Shown here: piece after piece, positions 1-9,320 of the stretch | Position numbering within the stretch: the first letter of the stretch is position 1 | How the letters are laid out: every line of letters starts with the position of its first letter | Assembly: GCF_037890695.1 (NCBI RefSeq) | Contig: NZ_CP149571.1 | Span: forward strand, 3,750,001 to 3,814,000 | DNA from: Aeromonas jandaei | GTDB taxonomy: Bacteria > Pseudomonadota > Gammaproteobacteria > Enterobacterales > Aeromonadaceae | DNA: 64,000 nucleotides | Direction of reading: 5' to 3' | Notes under the pieces: model-generated | What the model was told of the DNA's origin: nothing | What the model saw: the letters and a program-made list of their open reading frames with translations, nothing else | The model's database searches: none | Program-made: the position numbers and the translations under genes

Positions 1-1444
<1,444 letters not shown>

Positions 1445-1496
1445 CCGATGGCGGCTGTGGAAGTTACACTGACCCAATTCCAGGAAGCACAGTTAA

Positions 1497-2285
1497 ATGA
1501 ATGACATGAAAAGCAAATTAAAAGGAATGACCCTGCTCTCCCTGCTCAGTCTCGGCGGGTGTGTCAATATGGAAAAAGCGCCCCAGGTTCCTGCACTGAC
1601 ACTGGCCGAGTTGCGTAGCGAGCTGAGCCAGAGCGAGCAGCGCCTGCAAACATCCATGGAGCAGCAACAGAAGCAGTATGTGCAGCAACAGCACCTGCTG
1701 GTTCAGCTCAATACAGATGTCACCAATATGAAAGAGTCCGTCAAACAAGTAGATCACAAGATCGCCGCCCTTCCCTCCGAGCCGCCCAAGCCGATGGCGG
1801 TACCAGCCGAGAAGTGCCCGGTGCCCAATCAGGGTCACACCATCGATGGCAAGCTGATGGTGGGTGAAGCGGAGTGGATCTGGGTCGATGCCGCCAACGA
1901 CGCTTTCCAGGCGCGGGTCGACACCGGTGCCACCACCTCCTCCATCAGCGCTCAGGAGATCACCATTTTCGAGCGCAACGGCAAAAACTGGGTTCGCTTC
2001 CTGCTGAGCCATCAGGACGCCGACGACAAGATCCAGATCGAAGCCCCGCTGGTACGCCACGTGCGGGTACGTCAGGCCTCTGCCGACGATCTCGACCGCC
2101 GTCCCGTGGTCCGTCTGACCGTGCGCATCGGCGACATGACCGAGAAGGCCGAATTTACCCTGAAAGATCGTAGCGACATGGCCTTCCCCGTGCTGCTGGG
2201 TCGTGAATTCCTGAAAGATATCGCTGTGGTCGATGTGGCCCGCGAATATATCCAACCAAAACCCAAGCTCAAGGATGTGAAATAA
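1497..2285 (+). CDS. Retropepsin-like (RimB-like, Zn_protease family) lipoprotein
   Basis: This 262-residue protein starts with a lipoprotein signal (lipobox ending at C22). A Gln-rich coiled coil follows (about 35-95), then a domain of about 140 residues of the family called putative ATP-dependent zinc protease. The domain shows a retropepsin-type active-site loop, DTGA at 142-145, and a second hydrophobic-Gly motif, VLLGREFL, near 230. Retropepsins work as dimers of such half-sites. AGGAAG sits about 9 nt before the ATG. The gene is the first of three with 3-nt gaps, ahead of a 7TM protein and a RimK-like ligase. The lipid anchor places the catalytic domain in the periplasm. The protease fold is inferred from motifs; the substrate is unknown. 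Confidence 0.85.
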   Translation: MNDMKSKLKGMTLLSLLSLGGCVNMEKAPQVPALTLAELRSELSQSEQRLQTSMEQQQKQYVQQQHLLVQLNTDVTNMKESVKQVDHKIAALPSEPPKPMAVPAEKCPVPNQGHTIDGKLMVGEAEWIWVDAANDAFQARVDTGATTSSISAQEITIFERNGKNWVRFLLSHQDADDKIQIEAPLVRHVRVRQASADDLDRRPVVRLTVRIGDMTEKAEFTLKDRSDMAFPVLLGREFLKDIAVVDVAREYIQPKPKLKDVK

Positions 2286-2288
2286 TCC

Positions 2289-3827
2289 ATGGTTTCCCGT
2301 AAGCCGTTCTATTTGCTGGTAGCCCTGCTGTACATTGTCGGCCTGGGGATGACGATCTATCACCACATCGCGTTGGACGTTCCGCTCACGCCCGGTGAAA
2401 AGCGCCAGATCTGGTCTATCGAAGCCAAGCTGGAGTTTGAAGCCACCGGTGAGCCGGTGATCGCCTCCCTGGCCATTCCGGGTACCCAGCCCGGCTTTAC
2501 CCTGATGAACGAAAACGCCGCCAGCCCCGGCTACGGCCTCTCCTTCGTCGAGAAGGATGGCGATGCACGCGCCGAGTGGTCGATCCGCACCGCCTCCGGC
2601 CGTCAGGAGCTCTACTACCGCGTCGACATGATGGCGGATGCGCACGCCAAGCCGGCTGCCAACCCGCAGCCGCCCGCCATCGAAAAGCAGATCGAGAGCG
2701 AGCCCTACGCCACCGCCATGAAGCAGATCCTGGAACGCGCTCAGGAGCGCTCTGCCGACGGCTACACCCTGACTCGCGAGATCATCAAGGAGATCGAGAA
2801 GCAGGAGCAGAACGCCGAGCTGCTGAAAAAGCACAAGAGCCGCGCCAACCTGATCGCCGAGCTGCTCAACAATGCTGACGTACCGGCCCGCGTCGTCCAC
2901 GCCCTGAGCCTGGAAGATGGTCGCCGTCGTCAGGAGCTGGTCGATTACCTGCAGGTGTTCAACAGCCCGACCGACTACAAGCTGTTCAACCCCCAGACCG
3001 GCGAACAGGGCCGTCCTGGCAACCTGCTGCTGTGGGAATACAACTCCGGCTCACTGCTGGATGTGACTGGCGGCCACAACTCCAAGGTAAGCTTCTCGAT
3101 GATCGAGCAGGAGCAACCGGTGAGCGTGGCGCTGGCCCAGAAGTTTGAAAAATCGGAGATGATGAACTTCTCCATCCACAGCCTGCCGCTGGAAGAGCAG
3201 ACCCTGTTCAAGGGCTTGCTGCTGATCCCCATCGGCGTGCTGATGGTGGTATTCCTGCGGGTCATCGTCGGGATCAAGACCTCCGGTACCTTTATGCCGG
3301 TGCTGATCGCGGTCGCCTTTATCCAGACCCAGCTGATCACCGGTCTGGTGGGCTTCCTGCTTATCGTCGGCACCGGTCTGGTGATCCGCTCCTACCTGTC
3401 GCGGCTCAACTTGCTGCTGGTCGCGCGGATATCGGCCATCATCATCATGGTTATCTCGTTGATCGGGGTCTTCTCGGCGTTCGCCTTCAAGCTGGGGCTG
3501 ACCGACGGCATGAAGATCACCTTCTTCCCGATGATCATCCTCTCCTGGACCATCGAACGGATGTCCATCCTGTGGGAAGAAGAGGGCCCGAAAGAGGTAT
3601 TCCGCCAGGGTGGCGGCTCCCTGCTGGTGGCGGTCATCGCCTATCTGGCCATGGATAACGAGCTCATTCGTCACCTCACCTTCAACTTCCTCGGCCTGCA
3701 GCTGGTGCTGATGGCGACCGTGCTGTTGATGGGTAACTACACCGGCTACAAGCTGAGCGAACTCAAGCGCTTCAAGCCGCTGGTAGACGAGATGCGTTCC
3801 GGTGCCACCCCGGGTAAGGACAAGTAA
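2289..3827 (+). CDS. Membrane protein: inactive transglutaminase-like domain plus 7 TM helices
   Basis: The protein has 512 residues. One N-terminal TM helix (about 7-26) is followed by a soluble region (about 30-300) of the inactive-transglutaminase (UUP1-like) type, and then a C-terminal bundle of about seven hydrophobic helices (about 308-495) with conserved IKTSGTFMPV and LSWTIERMSILWEEEG stretches. Family knowledge: such proteins pair with a RimK-like ATP-grasp ligase and a retropepsin-like protease, and no transport or enzymatic activity is assigned here. The soluble part should face the periplasm, where the upstream lipoprotein also sits. Gaps to both neighbours are 3 nt, indicating an obligate operon. 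The role is inferred from context only. Confidence 0.85.
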   Translation: MVSRKPFYLLVALLYIVGLGMTIYHHIALDVPLTPGEKRQIWSIEAKLEFEATGEPVIASLAIPGTQPGFTLMNENAASPGYGLSFVEKDGDARAEWSIRTASGRQELYYRVDMMADAHAKPAANPQPPAIEKQIESEPYATAMKQILERAQERSADGYTLTREIIKEIEKQEQNAELLKKHKSRANLIAELLNNADVPARVVHALSLEDGRRRQELVDYLQVFNSPTDYKLFNPQTGEQGRPGNLLLWEYNSGSLLDVTGGHNSKVSFSMIEQEQPVSVALAQKFEKSEMMNFSIHSLPLEEQTLFKGLLLIPIGVLMVVFLRVIVGIKTSGTFMPVLIAVAFIQTQLITGLVGFLLIVGTGLVIRSYLSRLNLLLVARISAIIIMVISLIGVFSAFAFKLGLTDGMKITFFPMIILSWTIERMSILWEEEGPKEVFRQGGGSLLVAVIAYLAMDNELIRHLTFNFLGLQLVLMATVLLMGNYTGYKLSELKRFKPLVDEMRSGATPGKDK

Positions 3828-3830
3828 CAG

Positions 3831-4796
3831 ATGTGGTTCTGGGAAAAGTACACCACCCCGTGGAGCCTGTCGCAGGCAGGCATCCTCGGCATGAACAAGC
3901 GAAACCACTCCTATATCAGCCGCTACAATCCGCGCAGCCTCTATCCGCTGGTGGATGACAAGCTGCAGACCAAGCGTATTGCGCTCGATGCGGGCGTGAC
4001 GGTGCCGGAATTGATCGGCACCATCCGCGCCCAGCACGACGTGGGTCGCATTACCGAGCTGGTCAAGGAGTGGCCGGGCTTCTGCATCAAGCCTGCGCGC
4101 GGCTCCGGCGGCAAGGGGATCCTGGTGATCCTCCGTCAGGAAGATGGCCTCTTCTACAAACCCAACGGCAGTGCCAGCAACGGTCAGGATCTGGAGCGCC
4201 ATGTCTCCAACATTCTGGCGGGGCTCTATTCGCTGGGAGGCAAGCCAGACGTGGCGCTGGTCGAAGGCCTCATCAACTTCGATGACGTGTTCGACGGCTA
4301 CTCGTTTGAAGGGGTACCCGATGCACGGGTGATCATCTTCAAGGGCTTCCCGGTGATGGCGATGATGCGCCTCTCCACCTCAGCCTCCGATGGCAAGGCC
4401 AACCTGCACCAGGGTGCAGTAGGTGTCGGGCTCTGCCTGCGTACCGGTCGTGCCCTGCGGGCGGTGCAGTTTGGCAATCCGCTGCGCCACCATCCGGATA
4501 CCGGCCTCGATCTTTATGAGCTCAAGGTGCCCCACTGGGATACCCTGCTGACGCTGGCCGCCTCCTGCTACGAGATGTCGGGTCTGGGCTATATCGGTAC
4601 CGACATGGTGCTCGACAAGTTCCGCGGCCCCATGCTGCTGGAACTCAACGCCCGCCCGGGTCTGGCCATTCAAATCGCCAACGGCCGTGGTCTGGTGCCC
4701 AACCTCAAGACCATCGAGAAGCTGGGTCAGGTGAAGATGAACGTGGAGCAGCGGGTCAACTTCGCCAAGGAGCACTTCGGGGTCTTTGACGAATAG
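3831..4796 (+). CDS. RimK-related alpha-L-glutamate ligase-like ATP-grasp protein
   Basis: This 321-residue ATP-grasp protein belongs to the RimK-related ligase family, which joins an amino acid to a carboxylate through an acyl-phosphate. Supporting motifs are the nucleotide-binding segment FCIKPARGSGGKGILV (about residue 85), ALVEGLINF (about 145), the DARVIIF strand and the metal-binding LLELNARPGLAIQIAN (about 265-280). No signal peptide is present, so it should be cytoplasmic, in contrast to the exported first gene. It closes the three-gene operon, and a strong terminator follows. The substrate is unknown; it may tag a protein, a peptide or a small metabolite. The family call is firm, the function open. 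Confidence 0.88.
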   Translation: MWFWEKYTTPWSLSQAGILGMNKRNHSYISRYNPRSLYPLVDDKLQTKRIALDAGVTVPELIGTIRAQHDVGRITELVKEWPGFCIKPARGSGGKGILVILRQEDGLFYKPNGSASNGQDLERHVSNILAGLYSLGGKPDVALVEGLINFDDVFDGYSFEGVPDARVIIFKGFPVMAMMRLSTSASDGKANLHQGAVGVGLCLRTGRALRAVQFGNPLRHHPDTGLDLYELKVPHWDTLLTLAASCYEMSGLGYIGTDMVLDKFRGPMLLELNARPGLAIQIANGRGLVPNLKTIEKLGQVKMNVEQRVNFAKEHFGVFDE

Positions 4797-4814
4797 CCGC
4801 TAATGCCCGCAAAC

Positions 4815-4840
4815 AAGCGCGCCCATGGCGCGCTTTTTTT
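4815..4840 (+). terminator. Rho-independent terminator of the ligase operon
   Basis: A perfect 9-bp stem AAGCGCGCC/GGCGCGCTT with a CAT loop runs into seven T residues, 19 nt after the ligase stop codon. Confidence 0.9.
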
Positions 4841-5210
4841 ATCCTTCGCATTTCTCTGCGGGCAAACCCACTGCGCACCGCTCAACTCTCGCAGCCATGC
4901 CACTTGCCCAGAGCCTGTCAGCCATCCTTTTGCTGATAAGGGCCAACACGGCGCTTCACTAGCGCCTATCCCGGCGACTCTGCTGCCCCCTCCCGGACTC
5001 ATATTGTTGCAAATTAAGATGGGAAATCTTGAGATCCGTTGCGTAGGTGAAACAATTTCAGTGCCAGATAGCGGCCCGACGCGCCATGACCTGCTGGCAA
5101 ACTGCGTCCGATCGCTTGCCCGACCCAATCATCCCGGGCCCCTGCCATGGCAATGAGCAAGACCTGCATGACCTTGCGCTATGAACATCGGAGCAATGAA
5201 TTGCTGATAT
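4841..5210. other. Gene-poor stretch between convergent genes
   Basis: About 370 nt between the ligase-operon terminator and the peroxiredoxin terminator. Possible reading frames here lack a ribosome-binding site and recognisable composition or motifs. No RNA gene or repeat is recognised. Confidence 0.5.
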
Positions 5211-5212
5211 AA

Positions 5213-5240
5213 AAAAACCGGTGCCTTGGCACCGGTTTTT
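5213..5240 (-). terminator. Terminator of the peroxiredoxin gene
   Basis: The stem CCGGTGCC/GGCACCGG with a 2-nt centre is flanked by A-rich and T-rich runs on either side, so it should work in both directions. It lies about 20 nt beyond the stop codon of the leftward peroxiredoxin gene. Confidence 0.9.
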
Positions 5241-5260
5241 CAAGCAGAGAGCTAACTCTA

Positions 5261-5863
5261 TTACAGGGAGTCAGCGTTCTCGGACAGGTACTTGGCAACG
5301 CCGTCCGGAGAGGCTTGCATACCTTTTTTGCCTTTTTCCCACTGAGCCGGGCACACTTCGCCGTGCTCTTCGTGGAACTGCAGGGCGTCGACCATGCGCA
5401 GCATTTCGTCGATGTTGCGGCCCAGCGGCAGATCGTTGACAACCTGGTGACGAACAACACCGTTCTTGTCGATCAGGAAGGAGCCACGGAAAGCAACACC
5501 GGCTTCCGGATGCTCAACGTCGTAGGCTTTGCAGATTTCGTGCTTGACGTCGGCGATCAGCGGGTACTTGACCTGACCGATACCACCATCTTCCACTTTG
5601 GTGTTGCGCCATGCGTTGTGGGAGAACTGGGAATCGATGGAAACACCGATCACTTCCACGCCACGCTTCTGGAACTCTTCATAACGGTGGTCGAAGGCAA
5701 TCAGCTCGGACGGGCAAACGAAGGTGAAATCGAGCGGATAGAAGAAGACAACGGCAGCTTTGCCTTTGATGTGGGATGACAGGGTGAAAGTGTCAACAAT
5801 CTCACCATTACCCAGAACAGCTGCAGCGGTAAAATCGGGTGCGGGACGGCCTACCAATACCAT
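5261..5863 (-). CDS. Typical 2-Cys peroxiredoxin (AhpC/TSA family)
   Basis: This thiol peroxidase reduces H2O2, organic peroxides and probably peroxynitrite in the cytoplasm. The 200-residue protein has the peroxidatic cysteine in FTFVCPSEL (C50) and the resolving cysteine in GEVCPAQW (about C171), the typical 2-Cys pattern. The start chosen is the ATG at 5863, preceded by AAAGAGGA; translation from farther upstream would add about 20 residues not seen in the family. GGIG and the C-terminal KYLSE segment are the positions that make some peroxiredoxins prone to over-oxidation. It is divergent from oxyR across a 145-bp gap, so OxyR control is likely although no full OxyR box is obvious. Confidence 0.95.
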   Translation of the reverse strand: MVLVGRPAPDFTAAAVLGNGEIVDTFTLSSHIKGKAAVVFFYPLDFTFVCPSELIAFDHRYEEFQKRGVEVIGVSIDSQFSHNAWRNTKVEDGGIGQVKYPLIADVKHEICKAYDVEHPEAGVAFRGSFLIDKNGVVRHQVVNDLPLGRNIDEMLRMVDALQFHEEHGEVCPAQWEKGKKGMQASPDGVAKYLSENADSL

Positions 5864-6008
5864 ATTCAATTCCTCTTTATGTGAAGTGAACAATCCAGTC
5901 AGGATTGGGCTACCTAGAGCCAAGTCCGTCTAATTCAAGCGACAAACTATATACCCGGTGGTAGATTAGTAAATCAAATTAAATAGATAGCATTAATCGG
6001 GTTTTTCT
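5864..6008. promoter_or_regulatory. Divergent prx/oxyR promoter region
   Basis: This 145-bp AT-rich spacer must hold both divergent promoters. It contains scattered ATAG and CTAT elements but no convincing four-element OxyR site, so OxyR binding is inferred only from gene arrangement. Confidence 0.5.
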
Positions 6009-6917
6009 ATGCAACGTTGGCCCAGCCTCAAACAGCTGCAATATCTGGTTGCTCTCGACGAGCACAAAAACTTCAATCGCGCCGCCAAGGCCTGTCATGT
6101 CAGTCAATCGACCCTGAGTACCGGGATCCAGACGCTGGAGGACATGATGAACCTGCAACTGGTGGAGCGTGACCACAAGAGCTTCATTATGACCCCGGTC
6201 GGCATGGAAATCGTCGAGCGAGCTCGCAATTTGCTCTCCGATGCGCGGGATCTGATGGAACTTGGCCTCAATCAGGGTGGGGTGATGCAGGGCACAGTGC
6301 GCCTCGGCTGCATCCCCACCATTGCCCCCTTCCTCCTGAGCAAGCTGCTCAAAGAGTGCAGCAAGGCCTATCCTGACCTCGAATTGTTGCTGCGGGAAGA
6401 CACCACCAGCAATCTGCTCAAACAACTTGAGCAGGGGCAGCTCGATCTGCTGATCCTTGCCCTGCCCATCGAGATTGGCGGCTTTCACTGCAAGACGGTC
6501 GGTCAGGACCCCTTCCACATGGTGATGCCCGCCAGCATGGCGGCCGGTCTGCACACCCCGTTCGACTACAAGGAGCTGCCCAACCAGAGCATCTTCCTGC
6601 TGGAGCGGGAGCACTGCCTGACCGAGCATGCGGTGAGCGCCTGCCGACTGCGGGACAAGAGCAAGATCAACCCGTTCGCCGCCACCAGCCTGCACACCCT
6701 GGTGCAGATGGTGGAGGCGGGTCTTGGCACCACCTTCCTGCCCCAGATGGCCATCGATGCCGGTATTCTCGACAACTCCGATCTGGTGGCCATCCCGCTG
6801 CCCGGCGAACACCCCTATCGCGAGATCGGGCTGGTGTGGCGCCCCAGCACTACCCGGGTGCAGACCTTCTACAAGCTGGCCGAGCTGCTCAAACCGCTGA
6901 TCAGCCCAGCCTCCTGA
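6009..6917 (+). CDS. oxyR: Hydrogen-peroxide sensor and transcriptional regulator OxyR
   Basis: LysR-type regulator of 302 residues, against 305 in E. coli. It has an N-terminal winged helix-turn-helix (NFNRAAKACHVSQSTLSTGIQ) and a C-terminal regulatory domain. The redox pair is visible as C203 and C212 in REHCLTEHAVSAC, nine residues apart as in E. coli C199/C208; peroxide forms a disulfide between them and turns the protein into an activator. FAATSLHTLVQMVEAGLG is also characteristic. Its divergence from a peroxiredoxin gene matches the regulon. A strong terminator follows 20 nt after the stop. Confidence 0.95.
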   Translation: MQRWPSLKQLQYLVALDEHKNFNRAAKACHVSQSTLSTGIQTLEDMMNLQLVERDHKSFIMTPVGMEIVERARNLLSDARDLMELGLNQGGVMQGTVRLGCIPTIAPFLLSKLLKECSKAYPDLELLLREDTTSNLLKQLEQGQLDLLILALPIEIGGFHCKTVGQDPFHMVMPASMAAGLHTPFDYKELPNQSIFLLEREHCLTEHAVSACRLRDKSKINPFAATSLHTLVQMVEAGLGTTFLPQMAIDAGILDNSDLVAIPLPGEHPYREIGLVWRPSTTRVQTFYKLAELLKPLISPAS

Positions 6918-6937
6918 TCTGTGACGCCAGACCCCAA

Positions 6938-6966
6938 GCGCCAGCCACCGTGCTGGCGTTTTTTTG
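6938..6966 (+). terminator. oxyR terminator
   Basis: A 7-bp stem CGCCAGC/GCTGGCG with a 6-nt loop is followed by seven T residues. Confidence 0.9.
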
Positions 6967-7098
6967 CAACAAAACGACCATTTTTGTCACATGTAGCTAG
7001 GTATCTGACCAATACCTTGTTTATGATGGAAAAGTTGTCGTGCCGAACGTGTCCTGTCGCACCTGTTTTGCCACGTTTGTTCTGGAGAATGTGCCCCG

Positions 7099-7548
7099 AT
7101 GTACCGTCCGTTGCTGCTCATCCTGCTGACCCTGCTGCTGGCCGCCTGTTCCAGTACGCCTGAGCCACCGCCGGCCCCGCGCCAGAGCAGCGCCTTCGAC
7201 GGCTTCTATCAGCAGTGGCGAGGGGTGCCCTACCGGATGGGCGGCACCAGCCGCGCCGGGCTCGACTGCTCTGCCTTCACCCAGCTCGCCTACAACCAGG
7301 TGCTGGGGGTCAACCTGCCAAGAACCACCGAATCCCAGGCCAATATCGGCCAACCCGTCGATCGCTACCGGCTGCAGCACGGCGATCTGGTCTTCTTCAA
7401 GACCGGCTGGCAGCAGTATCACGTGGGTGTCTACACCGGTGCCGGGGAGTTTATCCACGCCTCCACCAGCAAGGGGGTGATCCGCTCGCGGCTCGACAAT
7501 GTCTACTGGAACAGCCGCTACTGGCAGGCACGCCGCCTCACTCAATAA
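7099..7548 (+). CDS. nlpC: NlpC/P60 family lipoprotein (peptidoglycan endopeptidase)
   Basis: This 149-residue lipoprotein has lipobox LLAAC followed by a Pro-rich linker and one NlpC/P60 papain-like domain. These enzymes cut D-Glu-diaminopimelate type bonds in peptidoglycan stem peptides. The catalytic Cys is in GLDCSAFTQLAY, the His in YHVGVYTG, and a third polar residue in FIHAST. Length and layout match E. coli NlpC (154 residues). The ATG at 7099 has GGAG about 10 nt upstream. It is monocistronic, with a hairpin after the gene. The anchor predicts attachment to the outer membrane facing the periplasm. Confidence 0.9.
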   Translation: MYRPLLLILLTLLLAACSSTPEPPPAPRQSSAFDGFYQQWRGVPYRMGGTSRAGLDCSAFTQLAYNQVLGVNLPRTTESQANIGQPVDRYRLQHGDLVFFKTGWQQYHVGVYTGAGEFIHASTSKGVIRSRLDNVYWNSRYWQARRLTQ

Positions 7549-7581
7549 TTTTCCAGCCATACAGCCCGTAACAGACCAGAG

Positions 7582-7609
7582 AGGGGCGCAAGCTTTCTGG
7601 CCCCTTTTG
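7582..7609 (+). terminator. Probable terminator of nlpC
   Basis: The stem GGGGC/GCCCC with a 12-nt loop is followed by TTTTGT, about 35 nt after the nlpC stop. It is weaker than other terminators in the window. Confidence 0.6.
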
Positions 7610-7873
7610 TCGCTATCAGGCCCAATTTTCGCCCGATTTATAACCCAATTGACCCCAAAACCTGATCTTCACATCTTTTTGTGATAAGGTGGTGGCCAAT
7701 TTTTGACACCTTCGCTCTTTTCTCGACCGCTATCTGTCTGAATTGACACTTATAACGGCGAAAAACAGGAAGATCCGCAGACAAGGCGCAAGGTGCCTGC
7801 GACCGGGCCCGTTCAGGGTGTGGAGCCGTCGCTGCCGCAGTATCAATCGTCAAATTGATAAGGAGATCGTGCA
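7610..7873. other. Intergenic leader before a 58-aa gene
   Basis: No gene is visible in this 264-nt stretch. It ends in a strong AAGGAGA ribosome-binding site for the small gene at 7874, so it presumably holds that gene's promoter and leader. Confidence 0.4.
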
Positions 7874-8050
7874 ATGAAACAGTACCAAAGCTGGCTTGGA
7901 CAATATCTGATGAGCCGCCGCGATGGCGACCACGCCATGGCATCCGAGCTTGCCAGCTCCATCTGCGAGTTCTGGCAGCAGCAAGGGGATGAGACCGAGC
8001 TGGACAAGTGGCAGCAGATTTACCAGCACCATCTGGAAAGAACTACCTGA
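7874..8050 (+). CDS. Small 58-residue protein of unknown function
   Basis: The ATG at 7874 lies 8 nt after a strong AAGGAGA and opens a 58-codon frame starting MKQYQSWLGQYLMSRR. The protein is soluble and probably mostly helical, with an acidic middle and a Gln/Trp-rich segment (FWQQQGDETELDKWQQIYQ). It has one Cys, no signal peptide and no membrane segment. An inverted repeat follows 14 nt after the stop. It is isolated between nlpC and the convergent dsdC. I do not recognise the family; the ribosome-binding site, terminator-like hairpin and codon use support a real gene. Confidence 0.65.
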   Translation: MKQYQSWLGQYLMSRRDGDHAMASELASSICEFWQQQGDETELDKWQQIYQHHLERTT

Positions 8051-8063
8051 TCCTTCGACTATT

Positions 8064-8098
8064 CGCCTTGCAGCACCAAGCTGCAAGGCGCTTGTTTA
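8064..8098 (+). terminator. Hairpin after the 58-aa gene
   Basis: A 10-bp stem CGCCTTGCAG/CTGCAAGGCG with a 7-nt loop is followed by CTTGTTTA. It is a plausible but T-poor terminator, also reachable from the convergent dsdC. Confidence 0.6.
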
Positions 8099-8146
8099 TC
8101 TCCTCCCCCAATAACCTCTATTTTGTTTTTCCAGCTGCGGGCCCCA

Positions 8147-9097
8147 TCAGGCCGATGCAGTCTCTTGCGCCGTTTGCTGCGCCCACTCGATAAACGCCTG
8201 GATCTTGGGACACTGGCGATTGGGCAGGGTCGCAATGTAGTAACGCTGCTCGCACTTCACCTCACGGCCCGAAAACGGGGTAACCAGTTCATTGCGCGCC
8301 AACCGCTTGCTCACCAGATTCTTGCGTCCCATGGCGATGCCCCCGTGATTCATGGCGGCGATGATGGCGAGATCGGAGCGATCAAAGCCCATATTGAGCC
8401 GACATTCAGCGAGGCTCACTCCGTGGTGGCGTGCCCAACTCTCCCACTCATCGCCATCGGAGTCATACCCCCAGGCCTGCCGATCGTGCAGCAGCCGACA
8501 GTGCTTCAAGTTGCCGGGATTCTCCAACAGGTTGTGTTGCATGGCATATTCGGGGCTGCAAACCGGCACTATGAACTCATCCATCAGATGGTGGATGGCG
8601 AGCCGCTCCGGTACCTTCTCGTCGAAGTAGAGGGTCAGATCGATGCCATAACCGTGCAGATTGATGTTCTCGTTGCCAGTCACAATGTTCAGCTCGATCT
8701 GGGGATGCAGTCTTGAGAAGTCGGCCAGCCTTGGCACCAGCCAGCACTGGGCGATGGAGGGCCGCGAGTAGATGGTCAGAGTGCCCGAGAGCTCCTGATT
8801 TCTGATCTCCAGGATCTCCTGATTGATGAACTCCAGCGATGACTTGAGCGCCCAGAACACCCGCTGCCCTTCCGCCGTCAACACCACCTTGCGATGGAAA
8901 CGCTCAAAGAGCTGAAAGCCCAGCTCCTCCTCCAGCGCGCTTATCCGGTGGCTGACGGCACTCGGGCTCAGCGACAGTTCATCGGCTGCCATGGCAAAAG
9001 ATCCGTGGCGCGCTGCCGCCTCGAAGGTGTGCAGCTTGGCCAGCTGGTAGCCATTCAGCAGCTTGTTGCGCGATATGTAGTGATCCGCGATATACAT
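8147..9097 (-). CDS. dsdC: LysR-type D-serine regulator DsdC
   Basis: The 316-residue LysR regulator (E. coli DsdC is 311) activates the D-serine catabolic genes in the presence of D-serine. The helix-turn-helix is at about residues 18-60 (FEAAARHGSFAMAADELSLSPSAVSHRI). The effector domain follows, with LSGTLTIYSRPSIAQCWLVPRL, a DsdC hallmark. It is transcribed away from dsdXA across a 223-bp gap that must contain the shared control region. Name and function rest on sequence resemblance plus the conserved dsdC-dsdXA arrangement. Confidence 0.92.
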   Translation of the reverse strand: MYIADHYISRNKLLNGYQLAKLHTFEAAARHGSFAMAADELSLSPSAVSHRISALEEELGFQLFERFHRKVVLTAEGQRVFWALKSSLEFINQEILEIRNQELSGTLTIYSRPSIAQCWLVPRLADFSRLHPQIELNIVTGNENINLHGYGIDLTLYFDEKVPERLAIHHLMDEFIVPVCSPEYAMQHNLLENPGNLKHCRLLHDRQAWGYDSDGDEWESWARHHGVSLAECRLNMGFDRSDLAIIAAMNHGGIAMGRKNLVSKRLARNELVTPFSGREVKCEQRYYIATLPNRQCPKIQAFIEWAQQTAQETASA

Positions 9098-9320
9098 TCA
9101 AACTCCTCTCACCGGTTCACGTACATCATACCGCGCAGCCCCCCCTTTCCAGATGCAATGAAAAGACCCAATAAACACCATTTACAGAAAATGTGACCAA
9201 TAAGGCTATTTTGCATCACTTCAGCTCACCCAAGTGGTCGATTTCATCATTTGTCAGCCCCGCCTCATTTTCATTCAATAGCGCATAAACAATCACATAC
9301 AACAGATGTCGAGGCGCAGT
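9098..9320. promoter_or_regulatory. dsdC/dsdX divergent control region
   Basis: This 223-bp AT-richer spacer separates the divergent dsdC and dsdX starts. It should hold the DsdC operator and both promoters. I could not identify an unambiguous CRP or DsdC site by eye. Confidence 0.5.

Noticed and set aside
4803..5156. A 117-codon frame after the ligase operon
   Set aside because: It starts inside the terminator region without a ribosome-binding site and has no recognisable features.
9098..9320. CRP-binding site in the dsdC/dsdX gap
   Set aside because: TGTGA and TCAC fragments are present but not with the 6-nt spacing expected, so no call was made.
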